Program-made: the position numbers and the translations under genes
Shown here: positions 33,300 through 44,460 of the stretch, piece after piece
How positions within the stretch are numbered: the first letter of the stretch is position 1
Layout of the letters: each line of letters starts with the position of its first letter
Source of the DNA: Platerodrilus igneus
Taxonomy: Eukaryota; Arthropoda; Insecta; Coleoptera; Lycidae
Assembly (NCBI GenBank): GCA_036346225.1
Contig: JARFIW010000663.1
Span: 2,294,001 to 2,358,000 of the forward strand
DNA length: 64,000 nt
Direction of reading: 5' to 3'
The notes under the pieces: model-generated
Database searches by the model: none
The model's input: the letters and a program-made list of their open reading frames with translations, nothing else
Told to the model about the DNA's origin: nothing

Positions 33300-33753
33300 T
33301 TCCTTTCAATTTTCCTACATGATGTTCTTGGGTTTGTTTCACACATGCTATGGTTGAAACAGTAGTTTGCTCTTAATTAAAAACTGCATACTGTTTCGTT
33401 CTAGGTTTTCAAAGCAGGCAAACTGTTGTAAATTACTATCTATCCTTTTAAACATGTTAATATTAGGTTGTTGTCTTTCAGGATACCTGTATTATTTACA
33501 AACGACATAGTAATATTATTTGCTATTAGTTACACAATTACCTGTTAAAATATAAAGTTTTTACTGATAGAGGAATTCTCGCAGACTCAATAAATGCAAC
33601 TAGCATATCGTATTTTTCGTAATTTTCAAATTTTGCCATTTAGTAACAGACTGATGCTTCACTTACAAACTAACAATACAATGTATTGCATGTGCAATAA
33701 ATATGATTGAAGCTCGTTGACGTTTGTTATACAAACAATTGTCGTTTTTTATT

Positions 33754-34254
33754 TACCTTTTGTTTCGCGGCCAACTATTTATTACCAATGTAATAAATTA
33801 TTTTATTATACCAAAAACATGGAATAATTCGGCCATTTGAAAAGATATTTATATTAAACTATATATTTTTGAAAAGCTGTCAAAAAGAGCTTTTAAATAA
33901 AGTGACAACCAATTGTGGTTTCCATTTAAAAAAATGTAAGTTTATATTATAACTTCAAAAGTATTATAAATATTAAATATTTGCGTACGCCACTGTATTC
34001 TACGTAAAAAACCGTATAAAAAACTATTACAGTATTTTTGGATATTTTTGCAACCAAACGAGTTATACCAATTAATAGAATTGTTAAAAATATCAATTTT
34101 TGGCTATAACTCGAAAACAAAAGAAGATCGCTCATTTGTGATTTCACCATTGAATTGATCTCAAAAAGTTGGCACATGAGTGCGCACACAGTTTTATTGT
34201 ATCTTTAATAACAACTAAGTTACCCATTTAATACATCCAATTTGGGACACACTG
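33754..34254 (-). repeat. Right terminal inverted repeat of the mariner-like element
   Basis: Reverse-complement partner of 31705-32205. The corresponding 80-codon frame is at 33947-34189 on the minus strand. Confidence 0.88.
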
Positions 34255-34256
34255 TA

Positions 34257-34655
34257 CGTCTATGAAGTAGGGGAGTAAGTGAAGCGGACAGAAAAACGGT
34301 AGAAGCCTTTTGGAATGTTGTGTTTCAGATGTATGAGGATGATAGCATGGACAGAGAAAGATAATAACAAATAGTTTATAGAAATAGTAGGGGAATAAAG
34401 ATATCTGTAAAAAGCAAAAAAAAAAGGAGAAATAGATGGACAGGATACGTTCTAACACATTTTTGGGGAATTGTGCAAGATATGTTACAAGCAGAGATAA
34501 GAAAAAAGAGGTAGAAGACCTAGATCAGACTATTGCACACATATAGTAAAATATACAGGCTGTGGAAATTTTAGGGAAATGCGTAGGTTAACACAGAATA
34601 GGAAACAATGAGGGTACGCGTCTAACCAGTTCCAGGACTGAAAACCTAATGATGA
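34257..34655 (+). pseudogene. RTE-like LINE fragment, right of the mariner insertion
   Basis: Continues the LINE after the transposon: CGTCTATGAAGTAGGGGAG aligns with CGGCTGTGAAGTCTGG at 8815, then KAFWNVVFQMYEDD-like thumb sequence and the CTAGATCAGACTATTG, GAAAACCTAATGATGAAA tail. More diverged than copies 1 and 2. Ends just before a different LINE fragment. Confidence 0.75.
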
Positions 34656-34667
34656 AACGAATTTAAT

Positions 34668-34919
34668 ATGTGTTCACTAAAAACAAGGCACTCAATAAAA
34701 GCTATAATATTCTTCTATAAACTTTTGCATAACCAAATCGATTGTCCAGGTTTACTAAAAAAAATATCCTTTCGTCTTCCAAGAAATTGCGGTCGTTATA
34801 ATAACACTTTCAACTTGTACACTGCTAGAACAAATTCCCTGTTACGATCACCAATTACGGTAATGTGTTTATTGTTTAACGAAATCGGTAATCACCTGAT
34901 ATTTTTAATGATGGATTGA
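34668..34919 (+). pseudogene. Non-LTR retrotransposon C-terminal tail (Jockey/CR1-like)
   Basis: 83 codons reading FFYKLLHNQIDCPGLLKKIS, then FRLPRNCGRYNNTFNLYTAR and TNSLLRSPITVMC. This is the conserved tail after the RT thumb in many Jockey/CR1-type elements (leucine-rich helix, IDCP.LL, ARTN..L.SPI). The upstream RT is absent. It is in the same orientation as the LINE fragment just left of it but belongs to a different family. Confidence 0.7.
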
Positions 34920-34989
34920 TGTGTATATTAGAAACATTTTATTCACAGTCAAAGAAAGTTGTTTAGAACTTTATAGATTTTAATTATAT

Positions 34990-37970
34990 CAATTATAAGT
35001 ACACGTACTTCATATTAAAATTACATATTGCTACGTACTTAAACGTAAACGAAAGGGGGCATCATAATTCATAAAGTTAAGGCACGCCCACCCAAACCTA
35101 ATGGGAAATTAGAATTACCAGACTAACTACAAACGCGGAGAGTGGGGGGATTCACATATACAAGAAAAATACATCGCCATCTATTTACAGAAACAATAAA
35201 AATTTCTATCTAAAACAAATAGAAAAAAAAATAAAGTTACTATTTTAAAAAAATGTCCTCTATGAACTATTTAAATAATGGTTCTACGAAGTGTGTATTT
35301 CGTCGCTAACAGATAATACATCTAGTCAAAAAAAAATACTGAAACTATCATATAAACAAGTGCGTTAAGTAGCAAAAAGAACTATTAAATTAAAAAAATA
35401 ACATCGTTAGTAAAAAAGAAAATTTTAGCATAACAAGGACCGCTAGCACAGCTAATTCCAAAGTGGGTCTTTATTACACAAAAACAAAATGTGCTTCGTT
35501 CGTAACGTCAATGCAAGTTGGGTTTTAAAACGACTTTTGTTTTACAGAAGGCGCCACGTTGTGAGCGCCACTGAAACGTTATTTCTTTTACGTTGAGTCG
35601 CTAGTGTAACTTATTTTTCTTAATGGGCGCCAGTGAACAAAAATCTTTCGACATAGTTAGGGGTCTATTCCTGGGTAGAGCAATAAGAAGTGGGGGGGTA
35701 AGTCGAATTCTGTTTGCAAACCAAAGCTAAGCTAAATTAAATAAACGCCACCATGACCTGAGATAATTACGATAATAGCAGAGCACAGTTCTAAGGGCGG
35801 ACGTGGAAACCCAAAGATAAAACGATCGCTTTCGTTAACAAAAACTTGTCTTATCAAAATAAGACGCAGCTCCTGTAAGAAATTGCAAAGATTAAATAAA
35901 TAAAAAAGTAGAACACCATTTGTGTCCTATAAAAGTATAAAAAAAATGTATATCCAATATGATATTGGCACCAAATTATTACTCAAAACTTTTACCTTTG
36001 TGTAATTAGATTTGATCGCATTTAACCAAAATAAAAGCCTCAAAGTTGAACTAATTGTTTACTAAAGAAACTCTCTTTTAAAATTTCGGAACTTTTTAAC
36101 AAGTAACAAAAATTTATTATTAACATCTATATCAAAGTCAAGGTTTTGACTTTTTAAAACAACCAACTACACTTTAAATATGAACCTGCTATAAACATTT
36201 GAGTGAAAATAATTTGTAAGCAAAATACACTGAATTACGTTCTATCCTGGGCAGATCTTTTCAGGTAGATTACAATTTCTAGAATCTTATACAGAGTGTC
36301 TTTAAATTTTCAGATTTAAATTTTATGATTTACATGTAGATAAATACTAATCACAAAAATAGGAATGTTTGGTTTAAACTCAATGACAGTTGCACGAAGC
36401 ATTTGTTTTCATGACAACATCTGTCGATTGTGCAACACAAAAAAATATAACGTCGAAAACATACGTTGAAATTATCTAAGGTTCAGATGGAACAAAGCTT
36501 GTAATTATAAAAACCTAATCTGACAAAATTTTGTTCTACGGCTTATAAAACCAGTTCAATAATAATTGAGAATTACACAGATTACATGTTGAAAACATAA
36601 TAGCAACTTTACGTGCTGTATATGACAGTCTGTTTATCAAATTTTTATGGCATTCAAAACACATGCATGAAATATCTTATATCTAATAACGAACTAAACT
36701 GCTTTTGTTGCTACACGATAAATCGAGATGGAAATTTATATTCTTCAAACAAAGTTACCAGCCATTTCTAACTAGAGACGACTGCAATCCAACCTAACAT
36801 CCATAATTCCTAGTTAACAAATTTCTTAGTAGACAAATTTCATATCGACAAATCCTAAGTGACGAATTTTAAATGATGAATCCTACATGACGCGCTAAAT
36901 AAATTAAACCAAATCAAATTAGTTCGTAAAATATATACTTTACCAACCGTTAGTAGAAGGTATCTTAACAGTTTCAGGTCGAGCACGACCTGATCTACTT
37001 ACTTTAGTAATTGATGCGAAGGTCGCCTGCCTCTAGTCGAGAATAGATGTTGATAAAGCTGTTGCTGGCGGGCGACTAACTTAACGAAACAAGAACCTAA
37101 TCGTCGCGACGTTAGAGGCGTGGAATACGAAAGAAACAACTAGAGATGCGCGTGGAAATAGCTTTATGTGACACAGATATTTTAATATAAGAAGATTAAT
37201 AAGGAATAATGCACGCTTAGCGCATTATCCTCGTAATTCAATGCGAATAATTATTACTGAAATTAAACATGTTACAGTTTATCACTTGGTATGTATAAAA
37301 AGAAACAAGTCACATACCTCTATGGGTCGGAATATATATCTTTTAAGCCATTGGATGTGGATGAATACAGCAACGCCACGGTTACATCCACGCTGCTATC
37401 GTAAATGTAACGGCGGTCTACATTCCAGAGCAGTGGTCTACGTCAAAGAATAGTCGGGCCATTCATAAAAAGCGGTCTGGCCTAACGTAGGAAAATCATT
37501 AGGCCTCCGTCAAACAGGTAAAAAGGGAATTTTATTAGTGTTGATAAGCGCGGAAAAACTTACCGATGCACCCTTGATATCCACTTCTTGTCAACAACAA
37601 ATGTGCATCGCTCTTGTTGTAATAAAACGAGCAACCCAGAAAATATATCAAAAGCACGAGCTGTAGAATCAAATTGAAATTGTTTTTCGCAAGAACTAAA
37701 TCCAATCCCAGCCTTCTCCAAAACACAGGTGTGATTAGAAACTCGAAACAAGCTTTATCAAATAAGTACGATCCATTATTCCAACGAATCTTTAGGATTG
37801 GGTATGATACAAAGTAATTATGCGCAATAGTGATATGTATCAAGCCAACGGATACCTAAAACAAGGTACCGACTATTTACATTATAGAACATTCCATTTT
37901 GCAGCAAATAGATTTAAATGACATTGTAGTAAAGCGTACTTCTTGTAGGAATGTCTAATATACAGGATGG
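34990..37970. other. Long non-coding stretch
   Basis: About 3 kb of A-rich sequence with no recognisable coding. The minus strand at about 35546-35575 reads GTGGCGC then AACGTGGCGCC, which resembles a lysine-type primer-binding site and might mark a decayed LTR element; a second GGCGCC occurs at about 35625. The frames at 37241-37453 and 37535-37843 have no recognisable domains. Confidence 0.4.
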
Positions 37971-37972
37971 TG

Positions 37973-38579
37973 TATGAGTATCAAAAACAGAATTCATGCG
38001 AATGAATAATTAACCAAAATGGCGTATGGTTTAGTACACCATCGGAAGGTGAATGTAGCAATATACATAGTATATTGTATTAGTTTTAAGTGTCTAGTTA
38101 ATTACCAGAACTCATAAATTTGAGAAAGTGTTAAATTCTTTAAATATTGCTCGCTTATATATTATGTTTAATGCATGTTAATACATAAGAGGCACACGCT
38201 ATAACTACAGTATATCTATTGTTTGAAACTTTGTTAAATGTATTATTATATTTGTCCTATAATTGGCCTTAGCTGTTGGACAATAAATAAATAAACAGTC
38301 GAAATACATGTTGTAAATGGTCTATTTTAGTTTTTAAGGGTTGTAGTTTTTTAATACTTGCATATGGCGTTTAATTATTGCTGTAGGTATAGCATAAGGT
38401 GTTAGTATTCGAAACATTAATTGTTTATTCTAATCATCCATCTTGGCGGCCATGTTTTTTTAACCTTATTTTCTGTCGTATGCCACCCTCAAGCGCTATC
38501 TTTCTTTAACCTTAAACTTTCGAATCGTTCTGTACACTACTTTAGAGGACATCATTTTCTTTAACTTTACATCATCCTG
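37973..38579. mobile_element. MITE candidate, 607 bp
   Basis: Ends CAGGATGGTGTA (37973-37984) and, inverted, CAGGATGATGTA (38568-38579), each with TA outside (37971-37972, 38580-38581). This is the form of a non-autonomous Tc1/mariner element. Inside, TTGGCCTTAGCTGTTGGACA followed by (ATAA)n at about 38266-38297 looks like a LINE 3' terminus. No open frame of interest. Confidence 0.5.
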
Positions 38580-38581
38580 TA

Positions 38582-39278
38582 AGCTTATTTTTATATATAT
38601 TTGCTAGGATCAGTGGGGTCGTTTCCAACTGCCTGCTGATGATCAATAGAAATGTAGCATTGTAAAAATTGAAATCTTATTAATGTACGTCGACTAATGG
38701 GATCGCGGGTTTTTAAAAATTTTAAAATGTAAATCTTCTGAGAAACGAGCGGTGGTTAGGGTATGCTTCGCTGGGTAGGCCAGACTTGTGTCGACAGGCT
38801 TTTTTTAGATGTAATTTCAAGCACAGTACTTGTAGTCGTGCAATTTTATTCGTTTAGAACTTCAATTACACAACGATGAGTTCATTAATATTAAAAAATT
38901 ACAATTTAATGAATGGATTACACAGTAAATATTTAAAAGTATAAATACTAAGTCGGTTGTTTAAACTAAACTAAATGTTCTATTGGAATGAATGCACTAT
39001 ACAATATGGTGTTGCAATGGTAGTAGGGTATAATTAAGGCTTCTGGGACCTCATTTCCTCTAGCTTCTCTCATACAATCTTTGAGATAAATCTGTCCTAT
39101 AGTTTCTTCTTATTCTATAGCTTATTCAGACCTCATTGACTACAGAATCCTTCATTTACTTCCGCATCTTTTGAAATAATTCTTGAGATAAATCTGTCAT
39201 GTAGTTTTTTTGAGTAACCAATTTTGAAGACGTCACTTCATCACAACCATTTTTGCTTATATTAGGGGAAAAAAAATT
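38582..39278. other. Non-coding stretch with recurring AGATAAATCTGTC
   Basis: TTGAGATAAATCTGTC occurs near 39080 and 39185, and variants near 39354 and 39920. Nothing coding. Confidence 0.45.
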
Positions 39279-39350
39279 GTCCGTACCTGGGAATCGAACC
39301 CGGGCCGTCTGGGTGAAAAGCCGAGCGTCTCAACCACTCGACCACCGAAT
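39279..39350 (-). tRNA. tRNA-like sequence (glutamate-tRNA-like), pseudogene or SINE head
   Basis: Minus strand has near-perfect pol III promoter boxes: A box TGGTCGAGTGG (39334-39344) and B box GGTTCGATTCC (39290-39300). A D arm (GTC...GAC) follows, then an anticodon region CGGCTTTTCACCCAG that resembles tRNA-Glu(TTC) with one extra T, and a T arm with one mismatch. A run of T at 39266-39277 follows as a pol III stop. The acceptor strands do not pair, so it is not a functional tRNA. Confidence 0.6.
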
Positions 39351-39639
39351 TAGTTGAGATAAATATCTGTACATCTCTTAGTATTGCAGTCACAACATTG
39401 AACCGATTGTTAATTTATCTTATAGATTAATTTAAAAGGCTTACTTTTATATAAAACTTTAGAGTAAGATTCCGGATGATTAAAAAAACATCTCACAGAT
39501 TTTATCTCAAAACGTAGGCGCTCAAACTTGAGAAACGCCTCATTTTGTAGCATTCTCAATTTTTTTAGTTTCTAAACACCTAGTCTGTTTCCCCTACATT
39601 TGCCTTATTTGCATTTTCTACCTACCTTGAGTACATTTC

Positions 39640-40075
39640 TCAGTAGTATCGCCTATCAAACCGCTATAATTTTTTCTCCGCTACTCAAATCTGTAAAAAT
39701 TTTAATCTGACAACCCCTCGAGGAGTTACCCCAGTTTTTTAGTTTTATCTCAATACTAATTCTTAGCCGTATTTTTAATATAAATACGTTGTGTAAGATG
39801 CCAATTAAGATTTTGTTTTTCTCAGTTACTCAAATCGGACTACCCCTTACTGATTTAAAAATTATCCCTTTAGAAACGATACTGTGTATAGTGTTGAAAT
39901 TTAATAGTCTACTTCTGGTATTTTGAGATAAATCTGTCTGAACCTATCAAATTAGTCTAGAATTTCATCAGCAATCCAAATATGTAAAAAAATTTAAATC
40001 GGTACATCCCCGAAAAGTTCCTCTATTTTTTAATTTTTTACCAAAATCCATTTTTAACTACAATTAACAATTATT
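39640..40075. repeat. Two diverged units about 290 bp apart
   Basis: CAAATCTGTAAAAATTTTAA with AACCCCTCGAGGAGTT downstream (39687-39730) recurs as CAAATATGTAAAAAAATTTA with CATCCCCGAAAAGTT (39977-40020). Both are followed by a TTTTTTA-rich stretch. Low similarity but same order. Confidence 0.4.
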
Positions 40076-40526
40076 TTTACGTTCGAGTTATCTAATAATA
40101 TTAAAGCTTTATTCTGAATCCACATCTGTTAGAATCTTTGTAATAGGGGCAACGTTAAAACCTAATTAAAATTTTTGTTTGCGCAAACTAGGATCGCGTA
40201 GATGCTTCTCTAGAACTTCAATCTTTAAGAATTGTTTGAATTATATACAAAACGTATAAGAAATAAAGGCACAAAAAAATTGTAAAATTATATCTTGTGT
40301 GAACTTGGTGAACTTAGCATGATGAAATACTGTAAATACAATTTCTAATATAATCTGTTTTCAATACAGTTTTGGGAAGGTCAAGTTTCTGTTCTTTTAC
40401 ACTTTAATTTCACTGCGTTAAAACTATGTAAGTGCGTAAGTTGTAACGAAGTTGTATAATTATCAATTAGTGCATCAGTAGACGATGGCAGGTATTCTAG
40501 CACAGCGCCGCCGCCTCCACTGCTGC

Positions 40527-40998
40527 CACTAATCGCTTTTAATGGGTTTTCTTATTAAAAAACCCATTAGCACTAATCGCCTTTTAATAAGTTTTCTCGT
40601 TAAAATCACATTAGCACTAATCGCTTTTTAAGGGCGTATCTCACTAAAAACCCATTAGCATTAATTGCTTTTTAATGGGGTTTCTTATTAAAAACCTATT
40701 AGCACTAATCGATTTTTAATGGGGTATCTCATTAAAACCCCATTAGCACTAATTGATTTTGAATGGGTTTTCTTATTAAAACTCATTAGCACTAATCGCC
40801 TTTTAATGGAGTTTTTCATTAAGAACCCATTAGCACTAATCGCCATTTAATGGGTTTGCTTATTAAAACTCCATTAGCACAAGTCGCTTTTTAATGGGTT
40901 TCCTCATTAAAAACCCATTAGCACTAATCGTTTTAAATAGGATTTCTCATTAAAAACCCATTAGCACTAATCGCTTTTTAATGGGAAAACTCATTAAC
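40527..40998. repeat. 44-bp hairpin-forming satellite, about 11 units
   Basis: Unit of 43-44 bp bounded by CATTAG/CACTAATCGC. Each unit contains an inverted pair, TTTAATGGGTTTT and AAAAACCCATTA, so every monomer can fold into its own hairpin. Ten full units and a partial one are recognisable; monomers differ at several positions each, and the inverted arms often vary together. Confidence 0.88.
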
Positions 40999-41006
40999 GA
41001 TAATAC

Positions 41007-41170
41007 CATTTTTTCTTACGTCATATCTGTCATCCACCATTTTTTCTTACATCACTAAACTATAACGTTACATCTGCCATTTTTCTTACATCACATATGT
41101 CATCCGTCATTTTTCTTACGTCAATCCGCCATTTTGTCTTACGTCAATCCGCCATTTTTTTAGCGTCACG
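41007..41170. repeat. Short degenerate repeat CCATTTTTCTTACGTCA
   Basis: Six copies of [C/T]CATTTTT.TCTTAC[G/A]TCA with irregular 22-45 bp spacing, immediately after the hairpin satellite. Confidence 0.7.
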
Positions 41171-42101
41171 ATTTTTTAATTACTCTGTAGGTATACAACT
41201 TTGCGAACCCTGTATATAGATTTATTAGTACGCCGTCTTACTAAATAGGTGTTTATTCTCCTAAAATCAGATTTATATTACTTGGATTATTCATTTCCTT
41301 ATTAATGTGGTTTTAGTATAACTATTATTATAATTTGATTAGATATTACCTAATTAACTTTCATTCCGTAATTGCTTTTAAAGTGTATTATTAGTATACA
41401 AATAATAATTATCAATATACGTAATTACCTCTGTAAATTACAGAAAGGTGATTAATATAAAACAGAAATCCACGGAAAATAACTTAATAATGATGTTTTC
41501 TCTTCCTAATGACTATACCTGCTGGTTTATAACAAGCTGCTTACTGCCAAATAGTCAGTATTCCAACAGCAGGACTCGCGGAATCAACATCTACTTACCT
41601 TCGCCTCCGGGCGAAACAAGGTGTGCAGCGGAACGGTGACAATTCGAGAAAGTTTTCTAGCTATGCGGTATGCCAAGGAATGGTGACTCAAGCGAAAACG
41701 TTGGGGATGCACATCCGTCAGTCCTGTTCGACGAGCTACCTGACGATGGAGCGGCTTGTGACGAATAGCCATCCTGTCGGCCGAAAACTACAGGCCGGAG
41801 AATCTAGGATTTATATATCGTATAGCTGGAGAGCAACCAAGAAGAAGATCCGGGAAGCTACTCACCCTATCAACCACCTGTAACAGCACAACAGACGATA
41901 CAGACCACTAGGTGGGAAAACAAACACCTAGAGCACACGCACGATAAATAACGATACACACAATACAGTAAAAACCACAAGGTTAACGCTGATTACAACA
42001 CGCGCCCTGAGAGGGCCAAGATCAACCAAATAGTCATTCTGTGTTCGCTCTTGTACCGATCAAGTCTTTTAGTATCTTAACAGTGTTCAACTACAGTCAA
42101 G
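41171..42101. other. Spacer upstream of the polymerase relic, with a GC-richer block
   Basis: 41560-41880 is clearly less AT-rich than its surroundings and has open frames on both strands (86 codons plus, 62 codons minus) without recognised domains. It could be a remnant of the same large element as the polymerase. 42030-42101 (TCGCTCTTGTACCG, then ACAGTGTTCAACTACAGTC just before the ATG) could be its promoter and leader. Confidence 0.4.
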
Positions 42102-43540
42102 ATGGAATCTCAAAAAAGAGTTTCTTGTGATGTATGCAGTGCTACTTTTAGTAGAAGAAGAGATATGCTTCATCACCGAGGTAATGTTCATCACATGGTA
42201 GCATCGCCTGCAGTTGGAACTCCAGAGTAACCCCAGGAGAAATTGGTCGCTTGCGATGTATGCCGCTCCGAGTTTACCCGGAAAGATACACTTCAACGTC
42301 ATCAGCGTACTAAGCATGGAATAGCACCATTGAGCGGTTATAAACGTCCGGTTCTATGCATAGATGAATCCTCGACCTCGAGCGATGTTAAACGCCCGGT
42401 TGTATGAATAAATGAACCCTCAACGTCTAAGGGGATTACACGTCCGGCACCAAGAACCGATGTCCCATCAACGTCAAAGCAACCGCGTATCGTAGTTGTC
42501 AGGTGTGACGTGTGTGATATAGAAGTATCTAAGACTGCGTGTATTGCACATATACGCAGTAACTCTCAGAAACTGCAGCAGCCCGGTCTCACACGGATGC
42601 GGTGGAAATTATTGCTACAGTGTTCAAAAACAGAATTGCGGCATATCGCATCAAAAATGTTTAATACGTTGCAGGTGTTGGTGTATTTCTTGAGCATCAA
42701 GAAGATTGTTTTGTGCGGCTTGTGGCAGAGCAGTTGAAGATCCACGACGCGTTTAAAATAAACGTTCTATACCAAAATAGACAATGGTAAAGCTGTTAAT
42801 GACGTTAAGTCGTTCATTACGAAGAATCAAGTCGTCACCCAATCATCGAATCTGGGTGAGATCTACAAAACTATGGTACGGGATATGAGTGTAAAGTCCG
42901 AGGAGTTTCAAGGGCGGGGATCTGGTTAGAGTTTAAAAACAGTGTTGTACCTAAATAAGTACTTACTTCTCCGAGGATCATCTACGAGCTGCCTAAGTGG
43001 GTTAAAAATAGGAAGGCTGTAGTCAATGTTCAAAATTCGGACTTGGCATACTTTGCATGGTCGGTGATGGCAGCCTTATTGCCTGTCGACCAAAATGCCC
43101 AAGAGTTTCCACATCAGTACCGTCCTTAACATAGAAAGCATCGAAGTCCCAGTGAAGATGTCCGACATACCAAAATTAGAACAGCTGAACGATGCCAACA
43201 TCAACGTTTTTGGGGAAGAGGATAAATCAGTAGTAGGACCGTTGCACTTCACAAAAAATAAAAGACCTCGCCACATCAACTTATTGTACCTGCTATTGCT
43301 GGAAAAAATCTTGCGGAAAAATTGGTAAACGATTATCTAAAGAATACATGCATAAGTGATTATGCGATGTTAAGTGATATGCTTCGGCCAAGCAGGAACT
43401 CAGAGCATTCAGAACATGTGCAAACATGTTGTCACAAGGATGCAAAATGTTGTCACAAATATAGTAGAATTTCAAAACATTCATAAGCAAATGCGTACAA
43501 CGTTTACAATTTATGCAGATTTCTAGTCATTGTTAAAACC
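42102..43540 (+). pseudogene. Polymerase relic part 1: C2H2 zinc fingers and N-terminal region
   Basis: From ATG 42102: two C2H2 fingers, CDVCSATFSRRRDMLHHRGN..H and CDVCRSEFTRKDTLQRHQRT..H (both CX2CX12HX4H), separated by a TAA at 42228-42230. A third partial finger CDVCDIEVSKTACIAH follows at about 42508. Then broken frames containing SVKSEEFQ, YSTVLNI-like and LNDANINVFGEEDKSVVGP (open 43095-43328). The part ends with a motif like the first exonuclease motif of family B polymerases (IYADF), in which the next codon, expected to be Glu, is TAG (43524-43526). The continuation is beyond the insertion at 43541. Confidence 0.75.
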
Positions 43541-44448
43541 CTATGTTTCTTGTGGTTTGTTTAGTATTCTTCTTAATCATTGGCATGAAACCCACTTCAT
43601 ATTTTAAAATTAGCTTTATTAACTAAGTGTTGGGGATCAGTTGAGCCAGGTTGCCTGAACCCTCAAGAATCTAGGTGCAAGAAAACATAAAAGTGGAAAA
43701 CAATAGAAGGTTAATAGCTCAGAATATAAATAAGTGCAGCTGGAACCCAAACAAATTCTTTAATACGATCAAGAGATGATGAATCATATTAACAACCCCT
43801 GGAGAACAGCATTGGTATCTGACAAGTTACATCCGAATAAGGTTACCTTCAACCATATACAATCTCAGTTAAACAGTATTGGTATCTGACAAGTGTAAAC
43901 CCGTCATGGTCCCCCAGTCCATATACAACCTTCATAGAACAACATTGGTATCTGACAAGCAAACCCTAGCGTTACCTCAGAACAAAGAGAAAATTACCTA
44001 ATGAAGAACCTAATATGAATGATGTTTCAAATTATTAAAAACGACTACTTAAGCATTGAATAATGCAATTGCACTATTTACAACAATCCTTCTAAATTGT
44101 ATAAATAGAAACATTGTTCAAACGTTTTCCAATTCCCAAGTTATTGAATTTCAGATAAAATTAATCAGCTGATTTCACGTTAAGCGTATTGGCTACCTAA
44201 AAAGTCGGTCCCAGGCCGTAACACAAATTGAAGGCAATTATTCATTTAAACTTTAAAAATTTTGCTTAGTGTACTCAAACCAAATATTTCAAACATCAAT
44301 AAATCAAAGTTACCTTCAATTTGTGTCATAAATGTCAAACTTGAAGTTTTATTATTTTGAAAACGATCCTAGGTTATGGATCGAAACGTTAATAAAGATA
44401 ATTTTAAAAACTATGAGTGGTTTAATACCCAAAGAAGATTAAGAAGAA
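43541..44448 (+). mobile_element. 0.9-kb insertion in the polymerase relic
   Basis: Flanked by a 20-bp imperfect duplication (43521-43540 and 44449-44468, TTCTAGTCATTG core; 18 of 20 match). It holds three tandem units with CATTGGTATCTGACAAG at a period of about 66 bp (43811-43990). Near the right end is a 5-bp stem GATCC/GGATC (44365-44369, 44378-44382) followed by GAAACGTT, similar to the second half of a hammerhead. A long, variable target duplication and such a motif would suit a PLE or LINE remnant. No coding seen. Confidence 0.65.
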
Positions 44449-44460
44449 TTCTAGTCATTG

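Larger units (their letters stand above)
31705..34254 (-). mobile_element. Mariner-like (DD41D-spaced) transposon with 501-bp inverted repeats
   Basis: 2,550 bp, flanked by TA at 31703-31704 and 34255-34256. Ends read CAGTGTGTCCCAAATTGG inwards on both sides. The inverted similarity continues for about 500 bp (31705-32205 and 33754-34254), far longer than the about 30 bp usual for mariner. Inside are an AC-rich microsatellite and a broken transposase. The host sequence is an RTE-like LINE copy that reads across the insertion, so the ends are certain. Confidence 0.92.

Noticed and set aside
35546..35640. Antisense lysine-type primer site and nearby GGCGCC as proof of an LTR element
   Set aside because: No LTR pair, coding remnant or purine tract found around it; kept only as a remark.
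39279..39350. Functional tRNA-Glu gene
   Set aside because: The acceptor strands do not pair, and the anticodon loop has an extra T.
40527..41170. Possible CRISPR-like array of short repeats
   Set aside because: Units are contiguous without unique spacers, diverged from each other, and the setting is eukaryotic; these are satellites.
41584..41883. Overlapping open frames on both strands in a GC-richer block
   Set aside because: No recognisable domain on either strand, so noted only as a compositional block, not annotated as a gene.
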